Assembly (NCBI GenBank): GCA_903911795.1
Contig: CAIWEX010001204.1
Coordinates: 1-38,792 of the forward strand
DNA length: 38,792 bases
Direction: 5' to 3'
From: an uncultured Schlesneria sp.
GTDB taxonomy: Bacteria > Planctomycetota > Planctomycetia > Planctomycetales > Planctomycetaceae
Made by a program: the position numbers and the translations under genes. Shown one piece after another: positions 1 to 9,810 of this stretch (the stretch's first letter is position 1; each line of letters opens with the position of its first letter). Under the pieces are notes generated by a model. It was not told where the DNA came from and made no database searches. It saw only the letters and a program-made list of their open reading frames with translations.

Positions 1-224
1 GAACAATCGAATTTGACATCGAACGAGGCCTGGTTCGATCGTACGTTTCGAACATCAACAAGACCGTCATCAATGCCCTCGGCAACGAAACTCTGCTGCA
101 GGTTGTTGGCGAATCCACTGAGAAGCTGGTCACCGCCGATGGACGCGATTCAGGGGCTGCGATCGCGAAACCGAATTACAAACTGGTCATTCGAACCGAA
201 AACGACGGCAACACGACTCCGTGA
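1..224 (+). CDS. C-terminal part of a hypothetical protein truncated by the window edge
   Basis: Frame 3 is open from the first base to TGA at 222-224: ...TIEFDIERGLVRSYVSNINKTVINALGNETLLQVVGESTEKLVTADGRDSGAAIAKPNYKLVIRTENDGNTTP*. It has protein-like composition but is missing from the ORF track because it has no start codon. Confidence 0.65.
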   Translation, partial: TIEFDIERGLVRSYVSNINKTVINALGNETLLQVVGESTEKLVTADGRDSGAAIAKPNYKLVIRTENDGNTTP

Positions 225-230
225 CGCGCA

Positions 231-296
231 TTCGGCGCGGTCGATCCGTGCCGCCAGTTCGGCGCGGGTCTCCCGACGTCTCCCGACCCCGCCGAA
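231..296. repeat. Copy 1 of a dispersed hairpin repeat (TTCGGCGCGGGTC...GACCCCGCCGAA)
   Basis: Inverted arms at 258-270 and 285-296 with a one-base bulge, an internal TCTCCCGACG duplication, and a flanking TTCGGCGCGG copy at 231-240. The reverse complement matches 17168-17214. Confidence 0.6.
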
Positions 297-553
297 ACGA
301 CCGACCGAAGGTCTCCTTTTCCTCGCGATCTTCCTTATCTATTGCCGCGCCCTGCAAGCGCAAGGCAGAATCGTATGCGGCTCATTGGAACTGGTTGCAA
401 CCGTAGCAGAGTTCCGTGACTTCCTTGTCTTCTGTGTCCATCTTTCGTCGCGTACAAGAAGTATTTCGGACACGGAGTGCGTGGAAGACGCGGCTGAAGC
501 TGAGAAAGTTACGATCAGGTCTGAAGTCGTGACAAAATGTCGTGGCCTTACGA

Positions 554-820
554 TTAGCCTTCCGTTCGTGAGACAACAGCAAGTCGGGGCGTTTCGCCAC
601 GCGGCATCCAGGGGGCAAGGCGAGCTTGCAGTTCAGCGACCTGTTGACGCAGTTCTTCAGTTCGCGTCAGGCAAGTCTCCTGCCATTCTCCATAAACATG
701 ACACAGACGAGATTCGCGATCGATATGCGTCGTCACGGTCTGCTTGAGGGAGCGAAGAGCCAGTTCGGCTCGTGCCACGAACGGAGATTCCGCTCCAGAT
801 TCACTCTGAATAAATGTCAT
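554..820 (-). CDS. Small hypothetical protein, predicted helical
   Basis: 88 aa ORF with a GGAAGG SD-like sequence just upstream and a heptad-like stretch RTEELRQQVAELQARLAPW. Confidence 0.5.
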   Translation of the reverse strand: MTFIQSESGAESPFVARAELALRSLKQTVTTHIDRESRLCHVYGEWQETCLTRTEELRQQVAELQARLAPWMPRGETPRLAVVSRTEG

Positions 821-1097
821 CGGTCAACCTTCCGGTTTTGGTTGTAGGATTGTGTCTATGCAGACTTCGGCAATTCTTGCTCCTGCCATCGACCTGAACG
901 GCTGCACAGCTTGAGGGGATTGCGAAGACACTGTGGTTGCCCGGCGCATCCGGAAAAATACGAACAACCCCATTGTCTGCGCGCCGCGGAATGTCTGGCC
1001 GCTGGTCGCTCGCCGATGCGGGGATACTTGGGCGCGACAACAATCGGTAGTCACGGGAATGCCGTGGGATTTTAAGCTCAATTCAATTGGCTTCCTG

Positions 1098-2160
1098 TCA
1101 GCCAGCATTTCCTGCAGCGATCCGACTCAGCCACTCCTGCGTTTCTGCAGGATTGAGAACCTTTTCAATCCTGACTGTGGCGGGCAACGACGTGAACATG
1201 CGCTGCGACGGCCAGCTTCGTGCATACGAAGATGGCCCGAGAAGTACCACGCGATATCCCTCGAACTGCGGAATATCAGCCGGAATCCCCTCGTTCCAGA
1301 CCCATGCCTCCGTGGCTTCCGTGTGGCTGGGATCGGGTAGCCTTCCATCCGATTGCAGCCCCTGAAACGTGTAAAGATTCCATTTCGACGAGACGGTTTC
1401 GTCGCTGACTTGCGGGCCTTCTCCGCGTGCCACATTTGCAGCGGTCGGCGTGACTCGGCGTCCCACCGTTGATGGGGTCCGTGGAAACACGTCCATCAGA
1501 AGTGTATTCAACTGAAAATTGTCGACGACTCCAGAAATTCTGCCGACGAAACCGATGGATGCCAGCGGTTCAATCACGAGAACCGGTTCGTCATCAAGGA
1601 CCGACAACATCAAGGCCAGCCAGTGGCCTCCTTCGTGTAACTGCGAGATTTTCGAGGCCAGTTCAAACAATGGCTTCGCTGCATTTCGAGCGCGAGAACT
1701 GACGGAATAGACCGCAATCACGGGCCGCCAGTACTGATCGAGAGCTTCCCAGGCTGCGAACTGGTCAGGCATCGTCGCCCCGATTTCCGGAAGAATCGCC
1801 GCAAACACCTCAGCGGGGTTCTCTTCCTGGGTGAGTTGCGGAATTCGTTTCATCCCGGCTCCAGCCAGTTCGACGGCCGCAACCAGCAAAGGGCGAAGAC
1901 CATCGGTCAGGCGGTCGGCGATCAGTTCGGGATCGGCTCCCCGTTCGATCAATGCCCCACAAACGAGTGCCAGCACGGCGGACCGTTGCGGGGGCAGATC
2001 CAGGTGTCGACCGAGTGAACGGAGTGCTGATCCAATATCTTTCGGACTGGCATCGACCGCCGCATTCAAGAATGACTGTGCCGCGTTATTGACTTGAGTT
2101 GCTGTCGCGTGATTGTTTCGAGCGGTAGCAATCAGAACGTTCGTGGTTTCGGCCAGCATG
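1098..2160 (-). CDS. Hypothetical protein
   Basis: Long ORF. The likely start is MLAETTNVLIATARNN (ATG at 2160), because the upstream extension in the ORF track reads like non-coding sequence. Confidence 0.75.
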
Positions 2161-2411
2161 GTGTTCACACGTCGCGTTGGAGGTCGTTTCAATCGAAACT
2201 CAACACAGACGCTGATCTCAACATCCGTGTCAATCGGGCGAACGATATCCCAGCTCACGCCAAAAATGAAGTGACGGTTACTTCTGTCGGGACTTTCCAT
2301 TTCTTGATTCGCGGAATGCCACCAACGGATGCTTGCGAACGTAGAAGAATTTCGATGGTGCGGAGATGCCGGATATTGGAAGATTTCTTTCATTCAACCT
2401 GCTAATCTGAG

Positions 2412-3554
2412 ATGGTCATCATCGCGATATCAATTGTTTTAAATGCGGTTCCAGCCATCAAAAACATGCCAGCTAAAACTCCACAAATCGCCCTCATGTT
2501 GGTTCTGGGAGCAGTTGCGTTTGGGATCTCGTTCGGTCTGAGCCGAATGAACCGCCCCGGCGAAGTTCCGCCTGAACAAGTCAAGAAAGCAGCGCCTTCA
2601 GGTTCAGGCCCGGGCGCGGATCGGCCCGGAATGGTCTGGATTTCTGGGGGCGAATTTCGAATGGGAACAGGCGATAAAGATGCCTGGGATGATGAGAAGC
2701 CAATCCATCGTGTTCGAGTTGACGGCTTCTGGATTGATGTCACGGAAGTGACCAATGCCCAGTTTCAGAAGTTCGTGGATGCGACGAGCTATGTGACAAC
2801 CGCCGAACAGGCACCATCGGCTGAAGAGATCATGGCTCAGGTCCCTCCCGGGACTCCCCCGCCAACGCCGGATATGCTCGTCGCAGGTGCGGTGGTCTTT
2901 ACACCCACCAACGAGAAAGTTCCCCTGAACGATTTTCGACAGTGGTGGAGATGGACCCCAGGCGCGAACTGGAAACATCCTGAAGGTCCCCAAAGCGATC
3001 TGAAGGGGCGCGAAGATCATCCTGTCGTGCAGGTTTCCTGGGACGATGCCAACGCCTATGCAAAATGGGCGGGAAAGCGGTTGCCTACCGAAGCGGAATG
3101 GGAATTTGCTGCACGTGGTCGACTGGACGGCACTCGGTACGTTTGGGGGAGTGAACCGTCGACCACATCAGATCCTAAGGCAAACCTGTGGACGGGTGAG
3201 TTTCCGTTCAACAACACGAAAGAGGATGGCTACGTCAGAACCGCGCCCGTAAAGTCGTTCCCTCCAAACGGGAACGGCCTGTATGACATGTCTGGGAATG
3301 TCTGGGAATGGTGTAGCGACTGGTATGATCGCGAGGCTTATCGGGCTCGGACTGGCGTCACTGTAAATCCGCAAGGCCCGGACCGAAGCAACGACCCCCT
3401 GCGACCGTTTCAACCCCAACGGAGCCAGCGCGGTGGCTCATTCCTGTGCCACGACAGCTACTGCAGTCGATATCGCCCCAGTGCTCGTCATGGCTGTTCA
3501 CCCGATACAGGAATGTCCCACGTCGGTTTCCGATGTGCCGCATCTGCGAATTGA
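2412..3554 (+). CDS. Formylglycine-generating enzyme family protein (FGE-sulfatase/SUMF1 domain), N-terminal membrane anchor
   Basis: GMVWISGGEFRMGT, HPVVQVSWDDANAYAKWAGKRLPTEAEWEFAARG, MSGNVWEWCSDWYD and RGGSFLCHDSYCSRYRPSARHGCSPDTGMSHVGFRC. Alternative start at 2466 (MPAKTPQIAL). Confidence 0.93.
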   Translation: MVIIAISIVLNAVPAIKNMPAKTPQIALMLVLGAVAFGISFGLSRMNRPGEVPPEQVKKAAPSGSGPGADRPGMVWISGGEFRMGTGDKDAWDDEKPIHRVRVDGFWIDVTEVTNAQFQKFVDATSYVTTAEQAPSAEEIMAQVPPGTPPPTPDMLVAGAVVFTPTNEKVPLNDFRQWWRWTPGANWKHPEGPQSDLKGREDHPVVQVSWDDANAYAKWAGKRLPTEAEWEFAARGRLDGTRYVWGSEPSTTSDPKANLWTGEFPFNNTKEDGYVRTAPVKSFPPNGNGLYDMSGNVWEWCSDWYDREAYRARTGVTVNPQGPDRSNDPLRPFQPQRSQRGGSFLCHDSYCSRYRPSARHGCSPDTGMSHVGFRCAASAN

Positions 3555-3603
3555 AGTCGCAGGTGAGCAGGATGGCACTGCTTTCGCGTTTGAACCGACA
3601 TGA

Positions 3604-3756
3604 ATGTGCCACTGCTTCGGAGTCCTCGGAGAAGCAGTGCAGAGGCGGTACAGTGTTATCCAAAATCCCTCAAACCGGCCGTATGAGCCGTTTTCCCAAA
3701 CGATTTCCTCTCGCTCTCCGCACTGCTTGAACAAAAGCGGTCAAGCAGTGGCACAT
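3604..3756. repeat. Nested inverted-repeat element between convergent genes
   Basis: 14-bp outer arms ATGTGCCACTGCTT (3604-3617) and AAGCAGTGGCACAT (3743-3756). Inner hairpins are CACTGCTTC/GAAGCAGTG (3610-3639) and CACTGCTTGA/TCAAGCAGTG (3721-3750). Confidence 0.75.
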
Positions 3757-3818
3757 CAGTTGTTGATTCATCGTTTAAGCCCCCGTATCCGTTGAATGGC
3801 TTCGATCGCGTGGCACCG

Positions 3819-6374
3819 TCACTTCTTCTTAAGGTCTTCGATTTCCCGTTTCAGCAGGTAATGAGGGAACTCCAAATCGAAGTTCAACTTCGTAGCCAGT
3901 TTGAGCAATTTGCTGCGAATCTCTTTCCGTTCACGAGCGAGCGTCACGAGGACGATCGCTTTGGATGTCGGATCCGTGACAATATCTTCGACTTCCTCCC
4001 AACTGACGTCGTTCGATCGACGCAACAGATCGGCAATTGCCCAGTCGTCTTCAGACTGTTGTTCAAGTGCAGCGATTGCCGCGTCGCGTGATATCTGTGC
4101 GGCCTTGTCGTCACCCAATCTGCGGGCCACGATTTCACGACACAGATGCCAGCCTGGCTGTGCCGTTCCTGGGGGATCAGCCAACTGGTTCAATTGCAGC
4201 TTGGCGAAGAACGCAAACTGTCGGGCCTGGTCAGTCGGGGTCGCCGACGCTTCACGATCAATCAGTTCGAAATCTCCCTTCAGAGAGGCGAGTGTCCATT
4301 TGGTATTGAGCACCATCGAGTGAAATTGTGGTGGCGCCATTTGTTTAAACCGAGTGGAATAGGCATCAAATTCCTTGTCTGCTTCGGCCGCACGTTTCGT
4401 CGCGATAAGAATTTTCAGCAGTGTTTCCAACGCGCATGAATCCAGCGGAGCTTTGGCAAGCTGTTCACGCGATGATTTTTCCAGAGTCACGAAATCCCTG
4501 GCAGCGAACTGTGCTAGGAGTCGCTGGTGTTCAAACGTTATTTCACCAGGTTTTGCGTCCGCGGCTTTCGTGAGTAATTCCAAGGCTTCCCGGAATTCTC
4601 CTTTGACCAGGCGACTGTGCCCGATGGCATAGAGTGCGTACGGGAACTGCGGGTCGGCAGCCAGAGCCTTTTCGAAGTAGGGCAACGATTTCGACCCTCG
4701 ATTCTCGATGCGCCCTCGCAGGTAAAGCATTGAAGGGTCGTTCGGCTCCTTGGCCAGCAGCACGTCATATTCTTGCGTAAGTTGCTCATGCAGCTTTCTC
4801 GCTTCGGCGTTCGGTACGCCGCGGAAGCTGACTGCTTGATAGGCCCGGTGCCAATCGACACGCGCGGGGCGATCCGTCAATCGCTTCTTCAGGAAGTCCC
4901 GACACTGATTGAAACGTCCTTCGGTGATTGACCAGGCTGTATAAATGAGCATCAGATCATTTCGTTCTGGAGCAGCCATCAGATGCGTTTCCAGAAACGG
5001 CAGCAGTCCATTAGGGGGAGTTCCCATGAATTGCGAGCGTTGAATTAAGGTCGCCGGGTCATCCCGCAAGATCGACATCCGAGTCTTCACAACACTCGAA
5101 GAATTCTTGACGGTCAGTTGAGCCGGGAATTCCTCGAATCGATAGTCGATATGTTTGAAGTAAGAAAACAACTCGCCAATGCGCATTTCTGATCGATTTT
5201 CCGGCGGTTGTTGACCTGGCCTCACCTTCATGTACGTTGCCTCTTCCCACAGGACCACGGCAGACCTGGTGGGATCGAGAACAAATGCAGGTCTGCGCAT
5301 AAAGCGTTCCCACCAGCTGGTGGTCACATCAAACTTCATCGCGGGAAATTGATCAGCAGGAACCGTTACAGCGACTTCATGTGTCCCTTCCGGCAGGATC
5401 GTCTGATTTTGATCGCCGGGCGACAATTGTAGATCAGGTCGTCCGTCAATTTTTACTGAGATGGGAATTGGAAGACCGTTCACAACGGTGACGCTTCGGT
5501 TGGATGCGAGATAGGAATTGTAGAGTGCCAATGCTGCCAGGACAGTGGTAAACCCCGACACCCAGAGGAAGCCTTTTGAACGATAAAAAGGATCGGCGGG
5601 GATCGTCAATTCTTCCACACCCATCGCTTTTTCTGAAATTGCCAAGGTTTTCCGGAACGTGGGGTCAGACCGAAGACCGGGTGATGCGTCCAGCAGCATT
5701 CGCAATGTTTGCACGGCTTCTTCGTGCCGCTGCTGCTTCTGAAACCCTGCGGCGAGCGCATAGAACATGGCTGGCTGATAGTTTTCCGTTCCCGGCAAAA
5801 AGGGCTGAATCATCGACTTGGCCTGATCGACGTTTCCCTCCTCAACGAATGTCAGCAGGGCTGCCCGGCGATAATTTATGTTATCGGGTTCGAGATCATA
5901 AGCCTTCAGGAACAGGGGATTCGCGGACAGCGGTTTGCCTGTCGTTTCGTACCACGCAGCCAGGTGGTACAGCACTCTTGCTACTTCAGGAAACTTGGAA
6001 CTCATCAACTCGGCAAGTTTCGTCGCATCGTCCTGTTTCTGGAAAGCAGCCAGCGTGGCATGCAACTTGATCGCTGCATCAGGATCGTCAGGTGAGGCTG
6101 AAAACTGAGTTACCGTTTCATCGATGGCAGCGTCCCGGATTTTCACCCATTCGTGAAAGGGAAGCACTCGGTGCCGTGTACACGACGGGCAATAGTCGAG
6201 GATCTGCTTCTTTCCCAAGGGAATCAGAGGAATGAAAAGCACACAGAAACAGTGCCAAGTCTCATAACTTAGAAGCTTGCCGCGGTTATTGCACGAACTG
6301 CAAACTCCATCCTGTGACTGCTGATTCGATTTCCCAAAATAGGTCGTCCCGATTCCATTGATGGTGTACGTCAT
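3819..6374 (-). CDS. Zinc-ribbon, TPR and single-TM protein
   Basis: N-terminal CSSCNNRG...FIPLIPLGKKQILDYCPSC zinc ribbon, TPR-like helical repeats, TM segment GFLWVSGFTTVLAALALYNSYLA, PEGA-like PISVKIDGRPDLQLSPGDQNQTILPEGTHEVAV, and further TPRs. Confidence 0.85.
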   Translation of the reverse strand: MTYTINGIGTTYFGKSNQQSQDGVCSSCNNRGKLLSYETWHCFCVLFIPLIPLGKKQILDYCPSCTRHRVLPFHEWVKIRDAAIDETVTQFSASPDDPDAAIKLHATLAAFQKQDDATKLAELMSSKFPEVARVLYHLAAWYETTGKPLSANPLFLKAYDLEPDNINYRRAALLTFVEEGNVDQAKSMIQPFLPGTENYQPAMFYALAAGFQKQQRHEEAVQTLRMLLDASPGLRSDPTFRKTLAISEKAMGVEELTIPADPFYRSKGFLWVSGFTTVLAALALYNSYLASNRSVTVVNGLPIPISVKIDGRPDLQLSPGDQNQTILPEGTHEVAVTVPADQFPAMKFDVTTSWWERFMRRPAFVLDPTRSAVVLWEEATYMKVRPGQQPPENRSEMRIGELFSYFKHIDYRFEEFPAQLTVKNSSSVVKTRMSILRDDPATLIQRSQFMGTPPNGLLPFLETHLMAAPERNDLMLIYTAWSITEGRFNQCRDFLKKRLTDRPARVDWHRAYQAVSFRGVPNAEARKLHEQLTQEYDVLLAKEPNDPSMLYLRGRIENRGSKSLPYFEKALAADPQFPYALYAIGHSRLVKGEFREALELLTKAADAKPGEITFEHQRLLAQFAARDFVTLEKSSREQLAKAPLDSCALETLLKILIATKRAAEADKEFDAYSTRFKQMAPPQFHSMVLNTKWTLASLKGDFELIDREASATPTDQARQFAFFAKLQLNQLADPPGTAQPGWHLCREIVARRLGDDKAAQISRDAAIAALEQQSEDDWAIADLLRRSNDVSWEEVEDIVTDPTSKAIVLVTLARERKEIRSKLLKLATKLNFDLEFPHYLLKREIEDLKKK

Positions 6375-6607
6375 TTCGAGCTGTCCTTGAAGGGGCTGGG
6401 ACGGTGAGGGTTGTACGGATCACGAAGAGAATGTTGGGAATAGTGACGGTGATTAGCTGGAGCATGATATCGTGCCCTCTTTTGCGAACAAGTGGCACAA
6501 AAAGGCAATCGCCACAGTGACATAACGCTTGACATTCCAAGGGTTGTAACCCTAGCCTGAGCAGGAACATCTCATTCCTCTCTCGTTTCTATTTCTGGAG
6601 GACTCTC

Positions 6608-7531
6608 ATGACTCGCTTACGGCAACGTGGTTTTACACTGATCGAACTGCTGGTGGTCATTGCCATCATCGCAGTGCTGATCGCGCTTTTGCTTCCTGCA
6701 GTTCAGCAGGCGCGCGAAGCCGCGCGTCGAACCCAGTGCAAAAATCAGATGAAGCAATGGGGGTTGGCAATGCACAACTACCATGACATCAGCAACGTTT
6801 TGCCGTTTGCGGCAACTGTGACCCCACGGCACACCTTCGTCGTCAGCCTGTGGCCACAACTCGATCAGGCACCTCTCTTCAATCAATACAATTTCTCGCT
6901 CGGCTTCTGGCAAGCCCCCAATTGTGTGCAGAATGCGATGACGGGACTGATCGCGAAAAAACTGCCAATCTATTCGTGCCCCAGTGATCGTGATGGCTAT
7001 TGGACCGGCGACAGCTACTGGAGATCTCGCGGCGGCTATGTCGTCAACTGGGGAAATGTCACTCGTCCTCAGATCGCAAACCCGACGGCCCTGGCGCCGT
7101 TTGGCTATTTCAGCGACAACCCATCAACACCCCGATCAAGCAAGTTTGCAAACTTTACGGATGGAACGTCGAACACCATGCTGATGTCAGAAATTCTGAT
7201 GTCGCGGGTCGACAATGCGAATCCCTGGGACGTTCGCGGAGATTTTTTCAACGACGATCCGAGCTTCGTGTCATTTCAGTTTATGACAACCAATAACCCC
7301 AACTCCAAGAATCCAGACACCAATAATTTTTGTGGCGCAGCGAATACCGATCCAATGATGCCCTGTCTGGGAGGTGGTAATCAGCAAGCGGCAGCTCGCA
7401 GTCGGCATGTTGGCGGAGTCCATGTCCTGATGGGCGACGGCGCCGTCCGTTTCGTCAGCAACAACATCTTTTTGGGAACCTGGCAGGCTCTGGGGACCAT
7501 GGATGGTGGCGAAACTGTTGGTGACTTCTGA
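6608..7531 (+). CDS. DUF1559 domain-containing protein with prepilin-type N-terminal signal
   Basis: [55 protein letters not shown]-terminal [21 protein letters not shown] is typical of DUF1559. Confidence 0.97.
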   Translation: MTRLRQRGFTLIELLVVIAIIAVLIALLLPAVQQAREAARRTQCKNQMKQWGLAMHNYHDISNVLPFAATVTPRHTFVVSLWPQLDQAPLFNQYNFSLGFWQAPNCVQNAMTGLIAKKLPIYSCPSDRDGYWTGDSYWRSRGGYVVNWGNVTRPQIANPTALAPFGYFSDNPSTPRSSKFANFTDGTSNTMLMSEILMSRVDNANPWDVRGDFFNDDPSFVSFQFMTTNNPNSKNPDTNNFCGAANTDPMMPCLGGGNQQAAARSRHVGGVHVLMGDGAVRFVSNNIFLGTWQALGTMDGGETVGDF

Positions 7532-7564
7532 TTCCAGCCGCCTATTCAGTTTACCTGGCCGACG

Positions 7565-7599
7565 CGTACGGGAAACGACCGTCTTGCATTTCCCGTACG
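7565..7599 (+). terminator. Perfect 11-bp hairpin downstream of the DUF1559 gene
   Basis: CGTACGGGAAA (7565-7575) / TTTCCCGTACG (7589-7599), 13-nt loop, 33 nt after the stop codon. Confidence 0.6.
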
Positions 7600-7662
7600 G
7601 TTGGTGGGTCTTCATTTCATGACGATAATCATCTGAATCGTTCAGTCTTAGGAACAAGATCG

Positions 7663-8073
7663 ATGCTGAAACTCCGTTCGATACTGTGTCTGCTGGGATT
7701 CGTGATTCTGGTGGGTTGTCAAAAGGATGAGGGGCCGGCAAAAGCCCCGGTCAGCGGGCAGGTAACTCTTGACGGAACTCCGCTCGCAGAAGGGCAAATC
7801 AGTTTCATGCCGAGCAACGGTGTCGGGATTTCCACGGGCGGTAAGATCACCAACGGAAGCTATCGAGAAGACGTTCCGCTGGGCGAAATGCGGGTCGAAA
7901 TTCGGGCACGAACCCAAGTTGGTGAAAAACCTGCCTACGACGCCCCCGATAGCCCCAAAATGCCAATTTTTGAGGAGAAAATTCCGGCCAAATACAACTC
8001 CAACAGTGAACTGAAAACAACTGTTGTCAAAGGGACGAACAAAGCGGACTACAAACTGGAAACCCCCAAATAA
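7663..8073 (+). CDS. Lipoprotein with transthyretin/carboxypeptidase-regulatory-like domain
   Basis: Lipobox LVGCQKDEG; VSGQVTLDGTPLAEGQISFMPSNG is typical of small planctomycete lipoproteins found next to DUF1559 genes. Confidence 0.88.
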   Translation: MLKLRSILCLLGFVILVGCQKDEGPAKAPVSGQVTLDGTPLAEGQISFMPSNGVGISTGGKITNGSYREDVPLGEMRVEIRARTQVGEKPAYDAPDSPKMPIFEEKIPAKYNSNSELKTTVVKGTNKADYKLETPK

Positions 8074-8161
8074 TCGAGGCGATGACTGGGCGTCACTCTT
8101 TGCGGGACGCCTCCGCCACGTTACAACGGGTATCCCGAAGTACCTGTTTTTGTGAAGCGGT

Positions 8162-9796
8162 TTGATGCCTCTGCGAGTTTCCAATCTTCAATTGCCCGTT
8201 ACAGTTCCCGAGTCCGAACTGCCGCAGCATCTTGCGCAGCGACTCGGGATCGCTCCAGATCTGCTAACCCGGTGGCGGATCCTGAAAAAGAGCCTCGACG
8301 CTCGGTCTGCACGGGACTTGAAATTCGTATACACCAGTCTGGTCGAAATCCCTGATGAAGTCTTGAACTCGGAAGCGGTTCAGCGACGGCTGAAAAGCGA
8401 TATTCAATCCTTCGCGCCCCCGACATTCGACGACCCCGCGAATGGCCAGTTGCCACTTCAACATCGGCCAGTTGTCATTGGATCAGGTCCTGCCGGGCTT
8501 CTGGCAGGCTACTACCTCGCCTGGAAAGGTTACTGCCCGCTGATTCTGGAGCGAGGTCCTGCCGTCAAAGAACGCGTTCCTGCGGTGCGCGACTTTGATC
8601 GGGGTGGTCGGTTTGATCGCGAAAACAACTACCTTTTCGGTGAAGGGGGAGCGGGCTGTTTCAGCGATGGCAAACTGACCTGTCGGCTGGAAGGCCCGGA
8701 TGTCGAATGGGTCCTTGAACGATTTGTGGAATGCGGTGGGCGGTCCTCGATCGTCTATGAAAATCGACCCCATCTCGGGAGCAACAAGCTCCCGATGATC
8801 TGCCGTAATTTTCGACGAAAGATCGAGGCACTCGGGGGCGAATATCGTTTCGGCTGCCGCCTCGAAGGGCTCGACATTCGTGAGGGACGCGTTTGCGGTC
8901 TGCAGACGTCCAGTGGTTATCTCCCCACGAATCATGCCATCCTGGGGATCGGCCATAGTGCTCGTGACACGTACCAGGCGCTTTATGATCAGGGTGTGCC
9001 GATGATTCAGAAGGCCTTTCAGCTGGGCCTGCGAATTGAACAGCCACAGGACCAGATCAACAAACACAAATATGCACGTTCCGAATACTTATCGCTACTG
9101 GGGGCCGCAGACTACACCCTGCAGGCGCGCGGAGAAAAGGATGTATTTACCTTCTGCATGTGTGCCGGGGGAATCATTATCCCCAGTATCAGCGAGCCCG
9201 AAATGTTTTGCTCAAATGGAATGAGCAATTCCCGGCATGACACACCGTTTGCAAACAGCGGAGTGATGGTCACTTTGGAGCCTCATGAATTTGGCAGCAA
9301 CCACCCGCTTGCTGGAATGCACCTTCAACAGCGGTACGAAGCCGCAGCGTTTAAAATCGGTGACGCCAATTACCATTGCCCAATCCAGACGGCCAAGGAT
9401 TTTCTGAAGCACCGTACACCTGATTCACACGCCAAGCTCGATTGCTCTTACGAGCGTGGAGTGCGCCCAGTAGCGTTGGATCAGGTCATCCCTCCGATTG
9501 TCGCGAATGCCATTCGACAAAGCCTGCCGATCCTGGATCACAAACTACGGGGCGACTTCCTCAAGAATGCGATCCTCGTCGGACCAGAGATGCGAGGAAG
9601 TTCTCCGATCCGAATCGATCGAACGCTTGAGTCACGCCAGTGCCCGAACATTGACGGTCTCTATCCGGTTGGCGAAGGGGCGGGATACGCCGGCGGAATC
9701 GTCAGTGCAGCCGTCGACGGACTGCGAAGTGCGCGTGCCATCGTTCGCGACTTTGCACCGCTCGTCCAACCCCTGTCCCACCTCGTCAACTCTTGA
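8162..9796 (+). CDS. NAD(P)/FAD-dependent oxidoreductase (COG2509-like FAD-dependent dehydrogenase)
   Basis: Rossmann motif PVVIGSGPAGLLAGYYLAWKGYCPLILERG; FGEGGAGCFSDGKLTCR; C-terminal GLYPVGEGAGYAGGIVSAAVDGLRSARAI. ATG at 8165 is preferred over TTG at 8162. Confidence 0.9.
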   Translation: MMPLRVSNLQLPVTVPESELPQHLAQRLGIAPDLLTRWRILKKSLDARSARDLKFVYTSLVEIPDEVLNSEAVQRRLKSDIQSFAPPTFDDPANGQLPLQHRPVVIGSGPAGLLAGYYLAWKGYCPLILERGPAVKERVPAVRDFDRGGRFDRENNYLFGEGGAGCFSDGKLTCRLEGPDVEWVLERFVECGGRSSIVYENRPHLGSNKLPMICRNFRRKIEALGGEYRFGCRLEGLDIREGRVCGLQTSSGYLPTNHAILGIGHSARDTYQALYDQGVPMIQKAFQLGLRIEQPQDQINKHKYARSEYLSLLGAADYTLQARGEKDVFTFCMCAGGIIIPSISEPEMFCSNGMSNSRHDTPFANSGVMVTLEPHEFGSNHPLAGMHLQQRYEAAAFKIGDANYHCPIQTAKDFLKHRTPDSHAKLDCSYERGVRPVALDQVIPPIVANAIRQSLPILDHKLRGDFLKNAILVGPEMRGSSPIRIDRTLESRQCPNIDGLYPVGEGAGYAGGIVSAAVDGLRSARAIVRDFAPLVQPLSHLVNS

Positions 9797-9810
9797 ACGT
9801 TACGTAAACC

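Noticed and set aside
824-1108. Minus-strand ORF of 94 aa and other ORFs in 801-1340
   Set aside because: Poor composition (Arg/Ser/Thr-rich) and overlapping alternatives in several frames; no convincing start or motif.
8089-8111. GGCGTC/GACGCC stem after the lipoprotein gene
   Set aside because: Only 6 bp with an 11-nt loop and no T-tract; weak terminator evidence.
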